Part shown: positions 24,120 through 34,733 of the stretch, piece after piece
Position numbering within the stretch: the first letter of the stretch is position 1
Layout of the letters: each line of letters starts with the position of its first letter
Source of the DNA: Tubulanus polymorphus
Taxonomy: Eukaryota; Nemertea; Palaeonemertea; Tubulaniformes; Tubulanidae
Direction: 5' to 3'
NCBI RefSeq assembly: GCF_964204645.1
Contig: NC_134028.1
Span: 15,551,263-15,615,262, forward strand
DNA: 64,000 bases
Translations under genes and position numbers: made by a program
Notes under the pieces: model-generated
The model's database searches: none
The model's input: the letters and a program-made list of their open reading frames with translations, nothing else
What the model was told of the DNA's origin: nothing

Positions 24120-25044
24120 TCATCTATTACATATTAAATTAGGACCTATGCAATAATTTAATCTAATATGTAATTTATCTAAATAATTTTGATATCTTAT
24201 AATGTTTTCTGGAATCGATCTATTTTTATCATTATGAATGGAAACTTCAAATAATATTTTAAATTGTTTCTGTGTATCAAATGATGTATTTAAATTTCCA
24301 ATTATCGGGGATCTTGTTTCAACTTGTGCACCTAGAATACATATCAAATTAGTTCTAATTGATAGATTTATTCTTTGTATACCAGCTTAAGTAAAATCTT
24401 CACTATTATCTAAAATAAAATAAACCCAACCATTATTGTTTTCTTGTTTTAAATTATCATAGAATTGATTGAAATTTAATGTTTCTAAATCCTTAGTGTC
24501 TATTTTACCATAACCTAATTTATTATTATAGAGATTGAAATAACTATTAATTGGCATGGGAAGTGCACAATATTGCGCAATCTTTTTAGGGCAAGGAAGT
24601 GATCTTATTGTTCCAATTTTTGTTCTAAAATCAGAATTATCTATATCTATATTAAATTCATTACAAATTTTATAAAACTTTGATAAATTAATATTATTAT
24701 CTAATTCTTTAAAATACCTAGATCCTGGTAAAGGAGTCTCTAATTCATTTAATATTAATCTTATTCGAAAGTATGTATGAAATCTAAATAAACTTTGAAT
24801 TAATTTATATTTAGAATTATTCAAACGATCATTCCAACTAATTCCACATCCTGTTGTTGCACAATGAACTGCAAAATTTAATCTTTGCATTAAAATTATT
24901 AGTTTCAGTAACATAAATATCAAAATTAGTTAATGAATTTAAAACTTCATTTCTATATGAAATATCTTTATTAAAATCTATTGCTGGAATATAATATTTC
25001 ATTGATTTATTATATTGGAAAGCTTTTGGAAAACTATCTGCCAT
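24120..25044 (-). pseudogene. Conserved Polinton-type protein, possibly structural (fragment B gene 7)
   Basis: Three consecutive minus-strand pieces in different frames form one decayed gene of about 300 codons: 25044-24838 (start context ATAAATG), 24923-24387 and 24347-24120. The middle piece carries 'SKYKLIQSLFRFHTYFRIRL' and the last carries 'CILGAQVETRSPIIGN'. From memory these blocks recur in uncharacterised proteins of virus-like elements in cnidarian genomes; no function is established that I know of. Its start codon lies directly after the stop of the preceding gene. Length and company suggest a virion or assembly protein, which is inference. At least two frameshifts make it inactive. 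Confidence 0.6.
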
Positions 25045-25486
25045 TTATATAATTAAAAAATTAATAATTAATAAATTCTTTGATAATTTATCTTGTTCTT
25101 CAATTGTAATATTACCATTTAAACTTATTGTATAATTTAATGTATTTTTTAATTTATTTATTTCTTCTATATTAGATTTATTTTTTTCTTTATTACTTTT
25201 TATATTCAATTTTGAACTTATACCGATTAATACACTTGAACTTAAACCTAAAACACCAATTGATATAGCTAAAGGTGTTAATGGTGAAAATATTGCTAAA
25301 AATAATTACAGAACTAATTGTAACTGAACCACTAATAATAAAATATATAATTTTAGATTTTAAATATTTTTTCTTTTTTTATCTTTAAGTCACTTTCAAA
25401 TTCTAATATTTGTTTTTCCAAATATAATTTTAATTTAGTTCACTGATCTCATGAGGAATAATATTAATACCAACTTTATCATCCAT
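25045..25486 (-). pseudogene. Small coiled-coil/membrane protein (fragment B gene 6)
   Basis: It starts with 'MDDKVGINIIPHE' in the context AAATAAATG at 25486. A charged helical segment follows ('LEKQILEFESDLK'), then after frameshifts a hydrophobic glycine/serine-rich stretch ('SIGVLGLSSSVLIGISSKL') and a charged lysine/asparagine-rich tail. The stop (25045-25047) directly abuts the next start codon. The domain order, helix then hydrophobic then charged, resembles the membrane protein of fragment A but with no clear sequence match. Function is unknown; a virion membrane or scaffold role is a guess. Confidence 0.5.
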
Positions 25487-25512
25487 TTATTTTAGCAAAA
25501 AATAATATATAA

Positions 25513-26775
25513 TTAATTAGTAAATTTATATGCTACAAATATAACAATAACAGTTCAACCTGAAATCCAAATTATTTCATATTTCTGTTGTTCTTTACTT
25601 GGGGTATAGTAATCTGATAAAGTCTATTCACAACGAGTTGACGAGCGGCTTTTTGACCACAGAGGTATCAGTGAACTCTGTTGCAGAGTGCATGCTGAGC
25701 CAGTTAAGTGGCTTGTTGCTATGGTTTTGTACACAAATTCAGCAAGAGTGAATAATTAGCAAGATTTCACAAGACATGCAGTCATAGGAATATAGAAGAA
25801 TTTAAGTTTATCTTGTTGTTTTATACACTCTTATTGAATGATGACGTAGGTTGTTGGATGGCAAAGCCTGGCAGTGATCCAGATAAAATAGTTGCAGTTG
25901 TTAGAAAGGAGAGAATTTTCGAGGATTTTGCTCATTTCACAGAATATTCAACGAAAGAAGATATATCCGAGTTTGACACATGTCAAGTCACATATTTTTG
26001 TAATATATTTTCACAGAGCTCTAGGCATTTACACAACTGATATTTTGGTGGTTTTTACCCATAGAGAAGTGGCACTATATTATATCTAGATAATAAGATG
26101 GCACAGATTGAACTCCAATCTTCTACCCAGTCACTCTCTTTTGCGGATGCATTCATATGATATAGTTTGAATCTAATTCAGACGAAGAATCATCGCTGAT
26201 ATTTATAATGAATTTGTCAACCAAATCATTTGCATTTTAAACTGACTTGTGTAATATAAAAGAACCGAGTGGTTGGAGATGCAAGATATGTGTGTGTGTA
26301 TGTAACTATAGTTATGCACTCTTGGTGGACGCTGGGCTACAGTGGGTCAGCGCAGCTGTGATGGATCATTTGTGTAGCAGCAATCTGACAGCTCACAGCA
26401 GTAGCTGCTCTTTGATGTGGAGAAAAAGCCGCACGTCATCTCGTTGTGAATAGACTTTAATTTAGGTTTGTATAGATGTAATTTTGCATGTTTTGTTAGT
26501 GCATTGTATAAACTCATTGCATCATCAACTGATCGAAAATCTCTATGTGAAATATTTTGGTTATATAATTCTTTATTGATATAATCCATATAGTTTTGTC
26601 TTTTTTCTCTATATTCTACTGCTGCTTTATTATATTTTTCTTATGCTAAATTATGTCTTCTTTGTTCTCCTAATGAACTATTTTTATCAATATGCTTAAA
26701 TAAATATCCACCACCAGTAAATGCTAAAGCGTTAACAATTGCCGATCCTATAATAGTTATAATTGCAGATGCCAT
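25513..26775 (-). pseudogene. Membrane-anchored Polinton-type protein split by a transposon (fragment B gene 5)
   Basis: The N-terminal hydrophobic segment 'MASAIITIIGSAIVNALAF' is followed by a charged helix ('EYREKRQNYMDYIN') and 'DDAMSLYNALTKH'. After the inserted element the gene resumes with 'SDYYTPSKEQQKY' and a second hydrophobic segment ('VIVIFVAYKF'). Subtracting the 838-bp insert and one TA leaves 423 bases, exactly 141 codons in one frame, which supports a clean insertion into a once-intact gene. Two in-frame stops remain: TAA in the first third and TGA in the last hydrophobic segment. The start at 26775 is in AAATAAATG. From memory, this two-segment architecture with a YxPS block recurs next to genes like 24120-25044 in cnidarian virus-like elements. 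Confidence 0.6.
25620..26457. mobile_element. 838-bp non-autonomous DNA transposon with TA target duplication
   Basis: Both ends begin AAGTCTATTCACAACGAG inward, and inverted similarity extends about 42 bp ('gcggcttttt', 'ccaca'). TA flanks it on both sides (25618-25619 and 26458-26459), as in Tc1/mariner-type insertions. The two frames inside (25813-26089) have no recognisable domain. It interrupts a fragment B gene, so it is younger than that fragment. Confidence 0.85.
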
Positions 26776-26790
26776 TTATTTAGTGAAAAA

Positions 26791-27026
26791 TTACGTACTT
26801 ACAGGAGGAATAGGGGGAATATATTTTTGTTTTTCCAAATAATCAACTCTTAAATTCGATAAAGTAACTGCTAACGATAATTTTAAAATATCATTTATAT
26901 CAAATTTATCAACATTAATACTTCCCATTTTAAATACTTTTTTAATACCATTGAATAACCAACAGTTCCAACTGATATTAAGGCATCATTATATAAACCG
27001 TTTATTATCCACTTATTATCGGTCAT
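26791..27026 (-). pseudogene. Small single-span membrane protein (fragment B gene 4)
   Basis: It starts at 27026 in AATAAATG with 'MTDNKWIINGLYNDALISVG'. A hydrophobic segment and a C-terminal half ending 'EKQKYIPPIPPVST' follow. The two halves are out of phase by one base at a run of six A's near 26940. About 78 codons. Its small size, N-terminal hydrophobic part and proline-rich tail fit a minor virion or membrane peptide; this is inference. Confidence 0.5.
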
Positions 27027-27128
27027 TTATTAATAAAAAATTACTATCTTCAAAATATTTAGTTAACTTAGTTATAATCATTTCAACATTTATAATATTA
27101 TTAGTTTCATTTGTATATATTTCACTTA

Positions 27129-27380
27129 TTATTTTTCAATATCATCGATAATAAAATCTTCATATAATTCATAAAATCCTTAAGATTCTTTAATTAAATC
27201 AGTGATCTTTTCTACATTATAAGTTTCTTTATTTATTGTTTTTTCATACTCAAATGTTGTTTCATTAAAAAGTGTAGTATTTTTGATATGCATTATTACA
27301 TCATTACTGTTAAATTTCATTTCTTTCTCACGTTTAATATCAAATCCAAAACATATACTTGGTCCAAAAGTTATATTCAT
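27129..27380 (-). pseudogene. Small acidic protein, unknown (fragment B gene 3)
   Basis: It starts at 27380 in TATAAATG with 'MNITFGPSICFGFDIKREKE'. An in-frame TAA at 27180-27182 interrupts it, and the same frame then continues to two adjacent stops at 27129 ('YELYEDFIIDDIEK'). About 83 codons, no motif recognised. It lies between the penton-like gene and the small membrane protein on the same strand. Confidence 0.45.
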
Positions 27381-27397
27381 TTATACAAGTGTAGAAA

Positions 27398-28148
27398 TTA
27401 CTCTTTACATCTAATAACTAATTCATAAATTACAGGAAAATTATTTAAATCAATTAAGTATCCATTGTGATTTCTAATTTCTAATCTAAAATTATTAAAA
27501 TGTGGAATACAAGGTTTAAATTCGCATTCTGTTAAATTTTAATTAATTTGTGTTCCAAATTGTTTAACATTTATTAAAGCAGAATATTTAATATACTAGA
27601 ATTACAAATTGTATCTTTAGTTGCTTCGAATTTTTTGTTGGATCAATTAAATTACAATAAATATAGAAATGTGTGTAAGGTATTATATTTGTAAAAGTAT
27701 CAATATTTGAATAATCTTTGTCGGGAAGAATTCCAAACAGTTTAGCTAAAGGTTTTCTTAGTAGAAATCTATGTTGTTCATTACCTACTTTTATTCTTAT
27801 TTTATTCGAACCATCACTTTTAATAAATTTAATTTCAAACTTACCATATGCGCCCATTTTTAAACGAGCTCTTTTATTAATTTCTTGCGCTGTTTCTAAA
27901 TCATATAATCCTGGTTTCAGATGAAGATGAAACCATCTATTCAAATCTCTAACATAAATTTTAAAAGCTAAATGATCAAGACTTTTATTCGATATATCAT
28001 GAAAAGAATAACACAAACTTACATTTACTAATTTAAAATCAACGCAATTCTTAAATTCTCTATATAATTGTACTAGTAAATTATGTGATTTATAATTTGT
28101 AGGTCTTCTAGAATCAACAAATATTCTATATTCTTTTAATTCTGCCAT
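27398..28148 (-). pseudogene. Putative minor capsid (penton-like) protein (fragment B gene 2)
   Basis: The main frame starts at 28148 (AAATAAATG) and runs 186 codons. Blocks include 'YRIFVDSRRPTNYKSHNL', 'HLKPGLYDLETAQEINK' and 'LAKLFGILPDKDYSN', then 'YTHFYIYCNLIDP'. The order 'L-x-LFG-x' followed by a hydrophobic 'YIYCNLI' strand is typical, as I remember it, of single-jelly-roll or penton-type proteins in cnidarian Polinton-like elements. A C-terminal continuation ('NNFRLEIRNHNGYLI') can be seen in another frame down to a stop at 27398, so the end is broken by frameshifts and a TAA. Such proteins would occupy capsid vertices. Confidence 0.55.
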
Positions 28149-28165
28149 TTATTTTACATATTTTC

Positions 28166-28460
28166 TTATTCAAAATATATTTCATGGTGCCCTTTTTCAT
28201 TCTTACCTTTGCATATGAAATAGAAATCACCAGAACATAATTCTTCTAAATCTTCACTGATAATCTATGAAAACTATCTGGTAAATATGTTCTGAATTTA
28301 TATATATTTCCTTTTAATCCTTCATATTCTAAGTGAATAACTAATTTATCTCAATATTTGTAACTGTATCAATATTTGTAATTAAATATTTCTGATGAAT
28401 TGTTAATTCTGTTAACTTTTTGAATTTATAATCTACTGATTTGACATTTGTAGTATCTTA
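28166..28460 (-). pseudogene. Small protein with possible OB-fold, N-terminus missing (fragment B gene 1)
   Basis: Three out-of-phase pieces end at a TAA at 28166-28168: 'FKKLTELTIHQKYLITNI', then 'LVIHLEYEGLKGNIYKFRTY' with 'LPDSFHRLS', then 'ELCSGDFYFICKGK'. The alternation of short beta-like strands and the 'TYLP' motif resemble small OB-fold single-strand-DNA-binding-like proteins of Polinton-type elements. That is a weak resemblance. No start codon is visible; the fragment appears to be cut off near 28460. Confidence 0.35.
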
Positions 28461-29454
28461 AATTATATTTAAGAATTCACAGGTTGCACAGAACTATGTA
28501 GATGTTGTTCCAATTGTGACAACCACGAAAGTTAAGTCATTGATGGTGGTGATGATAATAATGATGAAATTATTCATTGATTTGGTATATATATGTTACC
28601 TGTTATTAGAAAAATAAAAATATTTTGTCTCTGTGGACTCATAATCCCTAAGGAAATGCCAATTTTGGCTGGTCGGTAATCTGTCAGATGATCTTTGGAA
28701 ATGCAAATATTCACCAATTGGAAACTGGTAACCATGGCAACGGTGATTAAGATTTTAGAAAAGGAATTCTAAGGATAATGCTTCTTGATACTCATAATCA
28801 CTAAAATTTGAACATAACGGTAACAAATGGTTTCGTGTGAAAATTAAGCAACATTACAAATGCCAAAAATGTGGAAAGACTGGATTTCTCGTATGACTTG
28901 GATGAATTCGGTCACCGTTGCCATGGTAACAAAGGAATCCTGGGACCTATAAGATACTCATAGGGTAGGTTAATTATCACAGATTTATTGTGGTACATAC
29001 AAATTGTGATAACTTTTCAATAAACAGTATTTAGTATAGAAAAGAAATTGGGTCATGATAAAAAGTGCAAAAATATGGCATTTTTTGGGATAAAACTAAA
29101 AATATTAAGGGTTAATATTACTGGTTGAGTTTTTTAACCTTGATTATTAAAATCAGCATGAAATACCAGTCGAGTGCAAAACACATGGTGAAATTATCTT
29201 TTCATTCCCCTGAGCCGCATCCAAATTGGAAAATTTCACAATTATACATTCTTAATACCATAGAAGTGTAAGAAGTATGTTGCCATGGCAACTAGATAAC
29301 AATGAGAAATGGCACCCTCACTTTTCTCAAGCTTCAAGGTTCCTACTTTCTAAAAATGATGGGTGCCAAGCTTTAACCTTTTATGCACACTCGGCTCAAT
29401 AATCCCTGGACTAATGGTTATTTGCCGCTACTGTAGTTTTTTGGAATAAAATCG
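28461..29454. other. Non-coding, nothing recognised
   Basis: AT-rich sequence without convincing frames. 'ccatggcaac' occurs several times (28734, 28919, 29282), suggesting an old repeat. Confidence 0.5.
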
Positions 29455-29660
29455 AGCGACCTCGGTAGCTCAGTGAGATAAGGCGTGATGCTGTTGCATC
29501 CACAATGAATCAGTGCTGAGTGACAAGTGGGTACGAGTCCAGCTGGCCGCTTACAGTGTGCGGGCAACACTTCTAAGGCTGTCCTGTCGTGAGGTTAAAT
29601 GAAAAATCCAATAGGAAGGTCCGAACGACGTAAAAAAACAAAAAGACAAACAAGCAATCA
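29455..29660 (+). repeat. tRNA-derived SINE-like element
   Basis: An internal pol III promoter-like pair is visible: A box 'ggtagctcagtgag' (~29465) and B box 'gggtacgagtcc' (~29528). A unique body and A-rich sequence ('gtaaaaaaacaaaaagac') follow. The spacing and the lack of a foldable tRNA favour a SINE over a tRNA gene. Confidence 0.45.
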
Positions 29661-30020
29661 TCAGCCTGCCTCAGTCACACCAACGCCAGCATCGCTTTCT
29701 GTGCCACGATTTGATGAGAACGTTTGTCTGATTGATCTGCCTATTATGCATCAGAGTATTTTGAATTCACTTGATTGATATAAATCTCTTGGCTGGGACA
29801 CAGAAGGAAACAACAGAATAAACCAGTTTCGTCTTTAACAGAATCGCATAAATGAGGTTTAACAATGCAAAGAGTGTAGGCTAAATCGTTCGGCAGCAAA
29901 ATGAAATTCTTGTTTATATGTTAATATGCATTCTTTATGTTTTCATATTTATTTTTATAAAATATACTATAAAATTATTAAAATAAAATATTTAAATAAA
30001 TATAAGAGTTAGTGTTTAAT
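29661..30020. other. Non-coding, nothing recognised
   Basis: AT-rich, no supported gene. It lies between the SINE-like sequence and the 30.0 kb palindrome. Confidence 0.4.
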
Positions 30021-30140
30021 TGTATTTCCAGATTGAATGTGGAAAGGTTGAGTGAATAGAAAAAAATAAATTCGAGTTGTCGAGGATTTATTTTTATTCT
30101 ATGAGCTCGACCTTTCAATCTTTTATCTAAAAATACAATG
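30021..30140. repeat. Long palindrome, relict Polinton terminus
   Basis: Nested inverted repeats are centred near 30079 ('ataaattcgagttgtcgaggatttat'). The outer arm 'atgagctcgacctttcaatc' closely matches 'atgagctcgacctttcgacc' in the palindrome at the end of fragment C (57311). It lies upstream of the minus-strand genes of fragment B, in the same position relative to them as the 57 kb palindrome relative to the polymerase. Confidence 0.55.
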
Positions 30141-30191
30141 TATACACTTGCTGGCTCTTACACTTACTGTTGTTTTGCAGTGTGGGCCTAA

Positions 30192-30974
30192 AGGCTGGCT
30201 CATGTTGACAAGCAACGCGACGCCTACCGACTCCTACCGACGCAACTGAGAGCAACCGCGATCGCAGCCCAGCTTATGTGGACTGCGCTCCGATTCGCAG
30301 CAACTGAGGTCGACTAGTGGGATATGAGATCCTCCCAGTTGCTTCCCTGCTTATGTCGGTTGCGATTACTAGCAACTGCAACGGCTCAAATGGTCACGTG
30401 ATAAGCATTTTGAGAATAAATTTGAATTATAAGGAAATATATTTCCATTAGAAAAGCTATTTCTTTAAGACTTTGATCTTTCTGATTCTGTTTTGAAAAC
30501 AACGTGCTAGCGACATCTATAAAGATGGCCGCTCACACCATAATTCTACCAATTTCGTTTCTAGATCTTTGGTCCAGTCCTCTGCCGTGCTGAAGGTTTG
30601 ATTTACGTTTTGAACTACTTGAATTAGAAAGTTTATGACTAATTACGAATGACACTAACTTGCGGTGATAATTTGTACTATGTATATGCGGTCTCTCATT
30701 GGCTGGAACCCCTGCGCTCAGTTCCGTTGCGACGCAGATGAGCTTATGTCGGCTGCGATCGAAAGCAACTGCACCCCTACTGTAGACAGGAGTAGAACAT
30801 GGGCAACTAGCCGGATACGGCTTGCGACGAGTCGGTAGGCGTCACGTTGCCGTCGCAAGCCGGCTTATGTCGAACCGATAGAGCAGCAACTGGCGGCCTC
30901 TCGTTGGCCGCTAATCGGCGATAAACCCAGTTGCGTCGGGAGGCGTCGCGTTGCTTGTCGACATAAGCCAGCCT
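30192..30974. mobile_element. Harbinger-type MITE, copy 1 (783 bp)
   Basis: The termini begin AGGCTGGCT inward on both sides, with inverted similarity through 'gacaagcaacgcgacgcc'. A TAA duplication flanks it (30189-30191 and 30975-30977). The TWA target suits PIF/Harbinger. A second copy in the opposite orientation is at 36565-37311. The interior is non-coding. Confidence 0.85.
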
Positions 30975-31426
30975 TAAATCCCCGCCCTCTGTGTTGCACG
31001 CCACAAACCTTAAGATTCCTGAACGGAGAGTTGCCAATAAATTGCCCATGGGCAAAGTGGTTTACCTTGGAAAGGGGATGAAAAGTGTTACATGTGAAAA
31101 ATCTATTTTAATTATAGAGTTCTAAGATCTTTTTAAATTGTATTTTACATTGTGACATTATGATAGGACAACGAGAGTTGAAATGATGATACTCACCACC
31201 TTGTTCATGGCTGCATTCTTCCAGGGCTGCGTTTTTCAAAGCGGTGATAAGCCCTATCCCGGTGATAAATCGCTATCCCGGTGTTAAATATTTCTATCAC
31301 TGGGATAGTGTGTTTTTCAAACCTGTGTTAACTTTATCACCGGGATAAAATCAGCTATCTCAGTGATAAAGTTAACACACCTCCAACGTGGTGATAGCAA
31401 CACTATCACCAGGATAAATTATCAAA

Positions 31427-32878
31427 ATGGCTGCCATTTTTTATGATGATATCTATCAAGAACGAATTTATAGACACCCACGCCGCTATCGATATCATGA
31501 AACAGTTAAATTTGCAATTAATGATTATTCAGAAAATGAAGTGAGACAGAAATATAGATTTAGTTCGGAAAATATCACACGAATAACAGATTTAATTCGA
31601 GAAGATATAACGTATGATACACAACGTTCCAATGCACTTTCTGCTGAGTTACAAGTGAAGGTTGCTCTCCGATATTACGCAACGGGTAGTTATTTGGAAG
31701 CACTGGGTGATACTTTTGGTCTTGTTAAATCAACTGTTTGGAAATGTGTCCATAGAGTATCAGAGGCGCTTGCCAGAAAAAGTAACGAATATATAGTCTG
31801 GCCGACCACAGATCAGGATAAAAATCGAATACGCCAAGGTTTCTACGATTTTGGAGGTTTTCCTAATTGTATTGGTGCAATTGATTGTACGCAAATTCGT
31901 ATCAAGGGCCCGCAAGAGAATGAAAATGCATATGTCAACAGAAAAGGATTTCATTCAATAAATACCCAGGCAGTATGTGACCATACAGGTATGTTTTGCT
32001 TCTTGTTTGTTGGTTTATTCTGTCAGTATCGAGTTTATCAGTAAATCAACTTTCTTTTAAATAGGTAAATTTATCAATGTTGTAGCGAAGTGGCCAGGCT
32101 CCTGTCATGACTCACACATTTTCCGCAACTCGGCACTCAAGAGGTAAAAAATTGGTACCTTGTTTAAATTTATATTGTCTAAATTAATTCAATTATATTG
32201 TCTGAAAATTGCATTTTAGATATTTAGAAGATAATTACAGAACCCTTGAAGACGGATTGATTATTGGTGATAGTGGCTATGGTTGCTCATCTTACCTAAT
32301 GACACCATATTTGCGGCCAAGTAATCTAGGACAGGAGCGTTACAACCGAGCGCATACATCATCAAGAGTACAAGTTGAAATGGCTTTTGGAAAATTGAAA
32401 AAACGTTTTTTGGTAATTATCAAATTACCCAATTGCTGGGAAGCAACTATGACTAGAATTCAACTTCCACTTTTCAAGAACTACATTTGTTTTAGGTTTT
32501 TACGATGCATCGATTAAATCGCAATTTTCTATTTTCTTGAAGAACACGGATACATACTTCAAGGGGATAAACAATTAATTGCAGTTGATTAACTGATTGA
32601 GACTCTATCAGACAATCAAATCAACTATAGAGAAATAGCATACTAATTTTTCTATACATTATTTTCAGGTTCTTCATGGTGAAATGCAATTGAAACCAGC
32701 ATGTTGTTGTCATGTAATTGCGGCGTGCTTTGTGTTGCATAATCTAGCCATAGAATTTGGAGAACCCGACGTGGAATATGAACCACAACAACAAATTCCG
32801 ATTTGGTTGGAGCCGTATGAAGGACGAGATATTGGCAATGCTGTGAGGAATCACATTGTGCAGACTTTTTTCAGATAA
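31427..32878 (+). CDS. PIF/Harbinger transposase, 4 exons, about 347 aa
   Basis: It cuts and pastes the element through a DDE nuclease (DDE_Tnp_4 family, related to HARBI1). The exons inferred by eye are 31427-31988, 32065-32143, 32220-32412 and 32669-32878. All junctions are GT-AG and keep one frame, giving 347 codons plus stop, close to the family length. The N-terminal part is helical and DNA-binding-like ('YLEALGDTFGLVKSTVWKCV' reads as a helix-turn-helix). The catalytic acidic residues sit in 'GAIDCTQIRI', 'IIGDSGY' and 'RVQVEMAFGKLKKRF', and the C-terminal 'ACFVLHNLAIEF' block is typical. No stop or frameshift is seen. It should act with the Myb-like partner encoded convergently downstream. 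Confidence 0.9.
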
Positions 32879-33077
32879 CTGGTGCGTTTTGAGTTTAGAT
32901 TTCTAAAGAAAACTAGAAAGCTCATATCTGTTAAATATAATCTATTCATGTAATTAAACTCATTGAAAAATGTCGACAAATATCTGAAAATCATTAAACA
33001 TATAATCATTGAACGGATGAATTTTGGAAGCCTGTTGGCTGGTTAAAATAAGACAAACATGTATCTTATTGGTTAAA

Positions 33078-34305
33078 TCATTGTTCATTTACAACTTTTA
33101 CGCCATTCTGCTGCTGCAGTAAATATATTTCCAAAATAATCTTTTCATTTTGAAGTCCCAAGTTGGTATTTGTCAAACGCAATCTTTCACTATCTAATTT
33201 CAGATTTTCGTATTGAACCCGCCGAATCATATCCTGAGTTACACGGATTGGCTGAGGAATCTTTGGTTTGTTCGAAGTGGCCTCCATATCTGTAAATGAA
33301 ATTTTATCGTAACTGTTACAATAAATATTACATGTTTATCGATAAGGCATTTATTGTATATTTCATTTTTTCATCTATGAACGACATGACATTACGTGCC
33401 TGCTTCCTTGCAGTCATTTAATGTTGTGGTGTCACTTGTTTCGTGAGTGAGTTGCTGAGGTACTGTGAAAGGGAATCAAGATTGAAATATTTGAATTGAT
33501 ACATTCATGGAACAAAGCTAAAGCTGGTAGATTTTGCATAGTATTCATGTGACAATGGCATATTACATAAGAAAGAATACAATATGCAATACAAAAAATA
33601 CAATCAGCTAGGCCTACCTTCAGTTAAGATTGGTCTTTCATCAGATTCTGGGTGTTTCGAAATTGTAGCTGTAGGCGGTAGACTGGTAATAGTAGACCTA
33701 CTGTCAAAGCCTGAAATGTATGAATAAAATACATGCAGGCCTACCTGCGGACTACTACAAATAACTGCAGTTTAAATAATTCGGCCTTCAAGATATAAAA
33801 CTGTCAAAACTGTATATTGCTGTTTTAAATTTAATGATTCTTTGAGGGCGTCATTAAGAAAATAATGGGTTAATTTTTGTATATTAAACTTACGATCTGT
33901 TTCTACACCGGCATCTATTCCATGAAAAGAAGGACAGTCTTCAAACATACCCAAGATTACTTCATCCGTGTCGTTTAATGTCGCTGTGGGCGGGCCACCT
34001 CCTGTTTTCTTGATATCGTTTTTCATAAGTGACAAACTTTTTTTTGCGCCTGAAACGCAGTGCTTCCATTTATCTTTCACCTCACTAACAGTCCTTTCGC
34101 AGATACCTAGACTATTAATTTGAGCGACAATTGACTCCCAGATCTTCTGTTTCTTCATATTCGTTACAGTGTTTGTTAGTTTTGAAAATAGTACATCTTC
34201 ATTAGCCTTCACCATTTCAGTTAGAATAACACGCTCACTCGAAGTAAAATTAGCTTTTCGTTTCCTTTTTAGGTTAGAATTCTTGTCCTCAGAAAATTTA
34301 TCCAT
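33078..34305 (-). CDS. Harbinger Myb/SANT-like DNA-binding protein, spliced
   Basis: This is the second protein of PIF/Harbinger elements; in the family it binds the transposon ends and helps bring the transposase to the nucleus. Exon 1 (34305-33894) encodes 'NFTSSERVILTEMVKANEDV' and 'EVKDKWKHCVSGAKKSLS', a trihelix Myb/SANT-like domain of about 80 residues, after a basic N-terminus ('KRKRK'). It ends at a clean GTAAGT donor. Exon 2 is 33710-33618, and a third exon near 33470-33408 seems to use a GC-AG intron. The last exon (to 33078) encodes a leucine-rich coiled coil ('LRLTNTNLGLQNEKIILEI'). Later splice sites are less certain than exon 1. Confidence 0.7.
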
Positions 34306-34733
34306 TGTGTGTCTGTGACTGTCTGACTTAAATTGTGGTCTTGTACAGAGACATATAGGAACAAAATATTGATTTCTTTTTCATTGTTATGGTTGCTCGG
34401 TGACTGATCATGGCAATAATACATCCATATATGTGACATAAGATAAACAAAATATATGAAAACACCACTGTGTAGCCTCAGTGATCCTGTGATGTGAAGA
34501 AATCCTATATGTTAGTTCTTGAAGTGAGAGATTAGGCTGAAATGTCAGCCATTTTCTTTATGTTATCACTGGGATAAATGCTCTTATCCCGGTGATAGTT
34601 ATCACTGGGGTAAAATGCTTTTGAAAAACGAGAAGTTATCCCTGTGATAACAATCACCGGGATAGTTAAATTTAACACTGGGATAGTCTTATCACAGGGA
34701 TAACTTAACACTGCTTTGAAAAACGCAGGCCAG

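Larger units (their letters stand above)
31225..34730. mobile_element. Complete PIF/Harbinger DNA transposon (3506 bp)
   Basis: The ends read GGCTGCGTTTTTCAAAGC and GCCTGCGTTTTTCAAAGC inward, flanked by a CAG triplet on both sides (31222-31224 and 34731-34733). Many 'cccggtgataa' subterminal motifs in both orientations could bind transposase. It carries the two expected genes in convergent orientation: a DDE transposase (plus) and a Myb-like protein (minus). Both appear open after splicing, so this copy may be recently active. Confidence 0.9.

Noticed and set aside
26951-27151. 66-aa hydrophobic plus-strand ORF
   Set aside because: Antisense to two fragment B genes whose starts and neighbours fit the minus strand better.
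27588-28148. Host gene for the 186-aa ORF
   Set aside because: Its neighbours, shared TAAATG context, base composition and jelly-roll-like blocks place it in the Polinton cassette.
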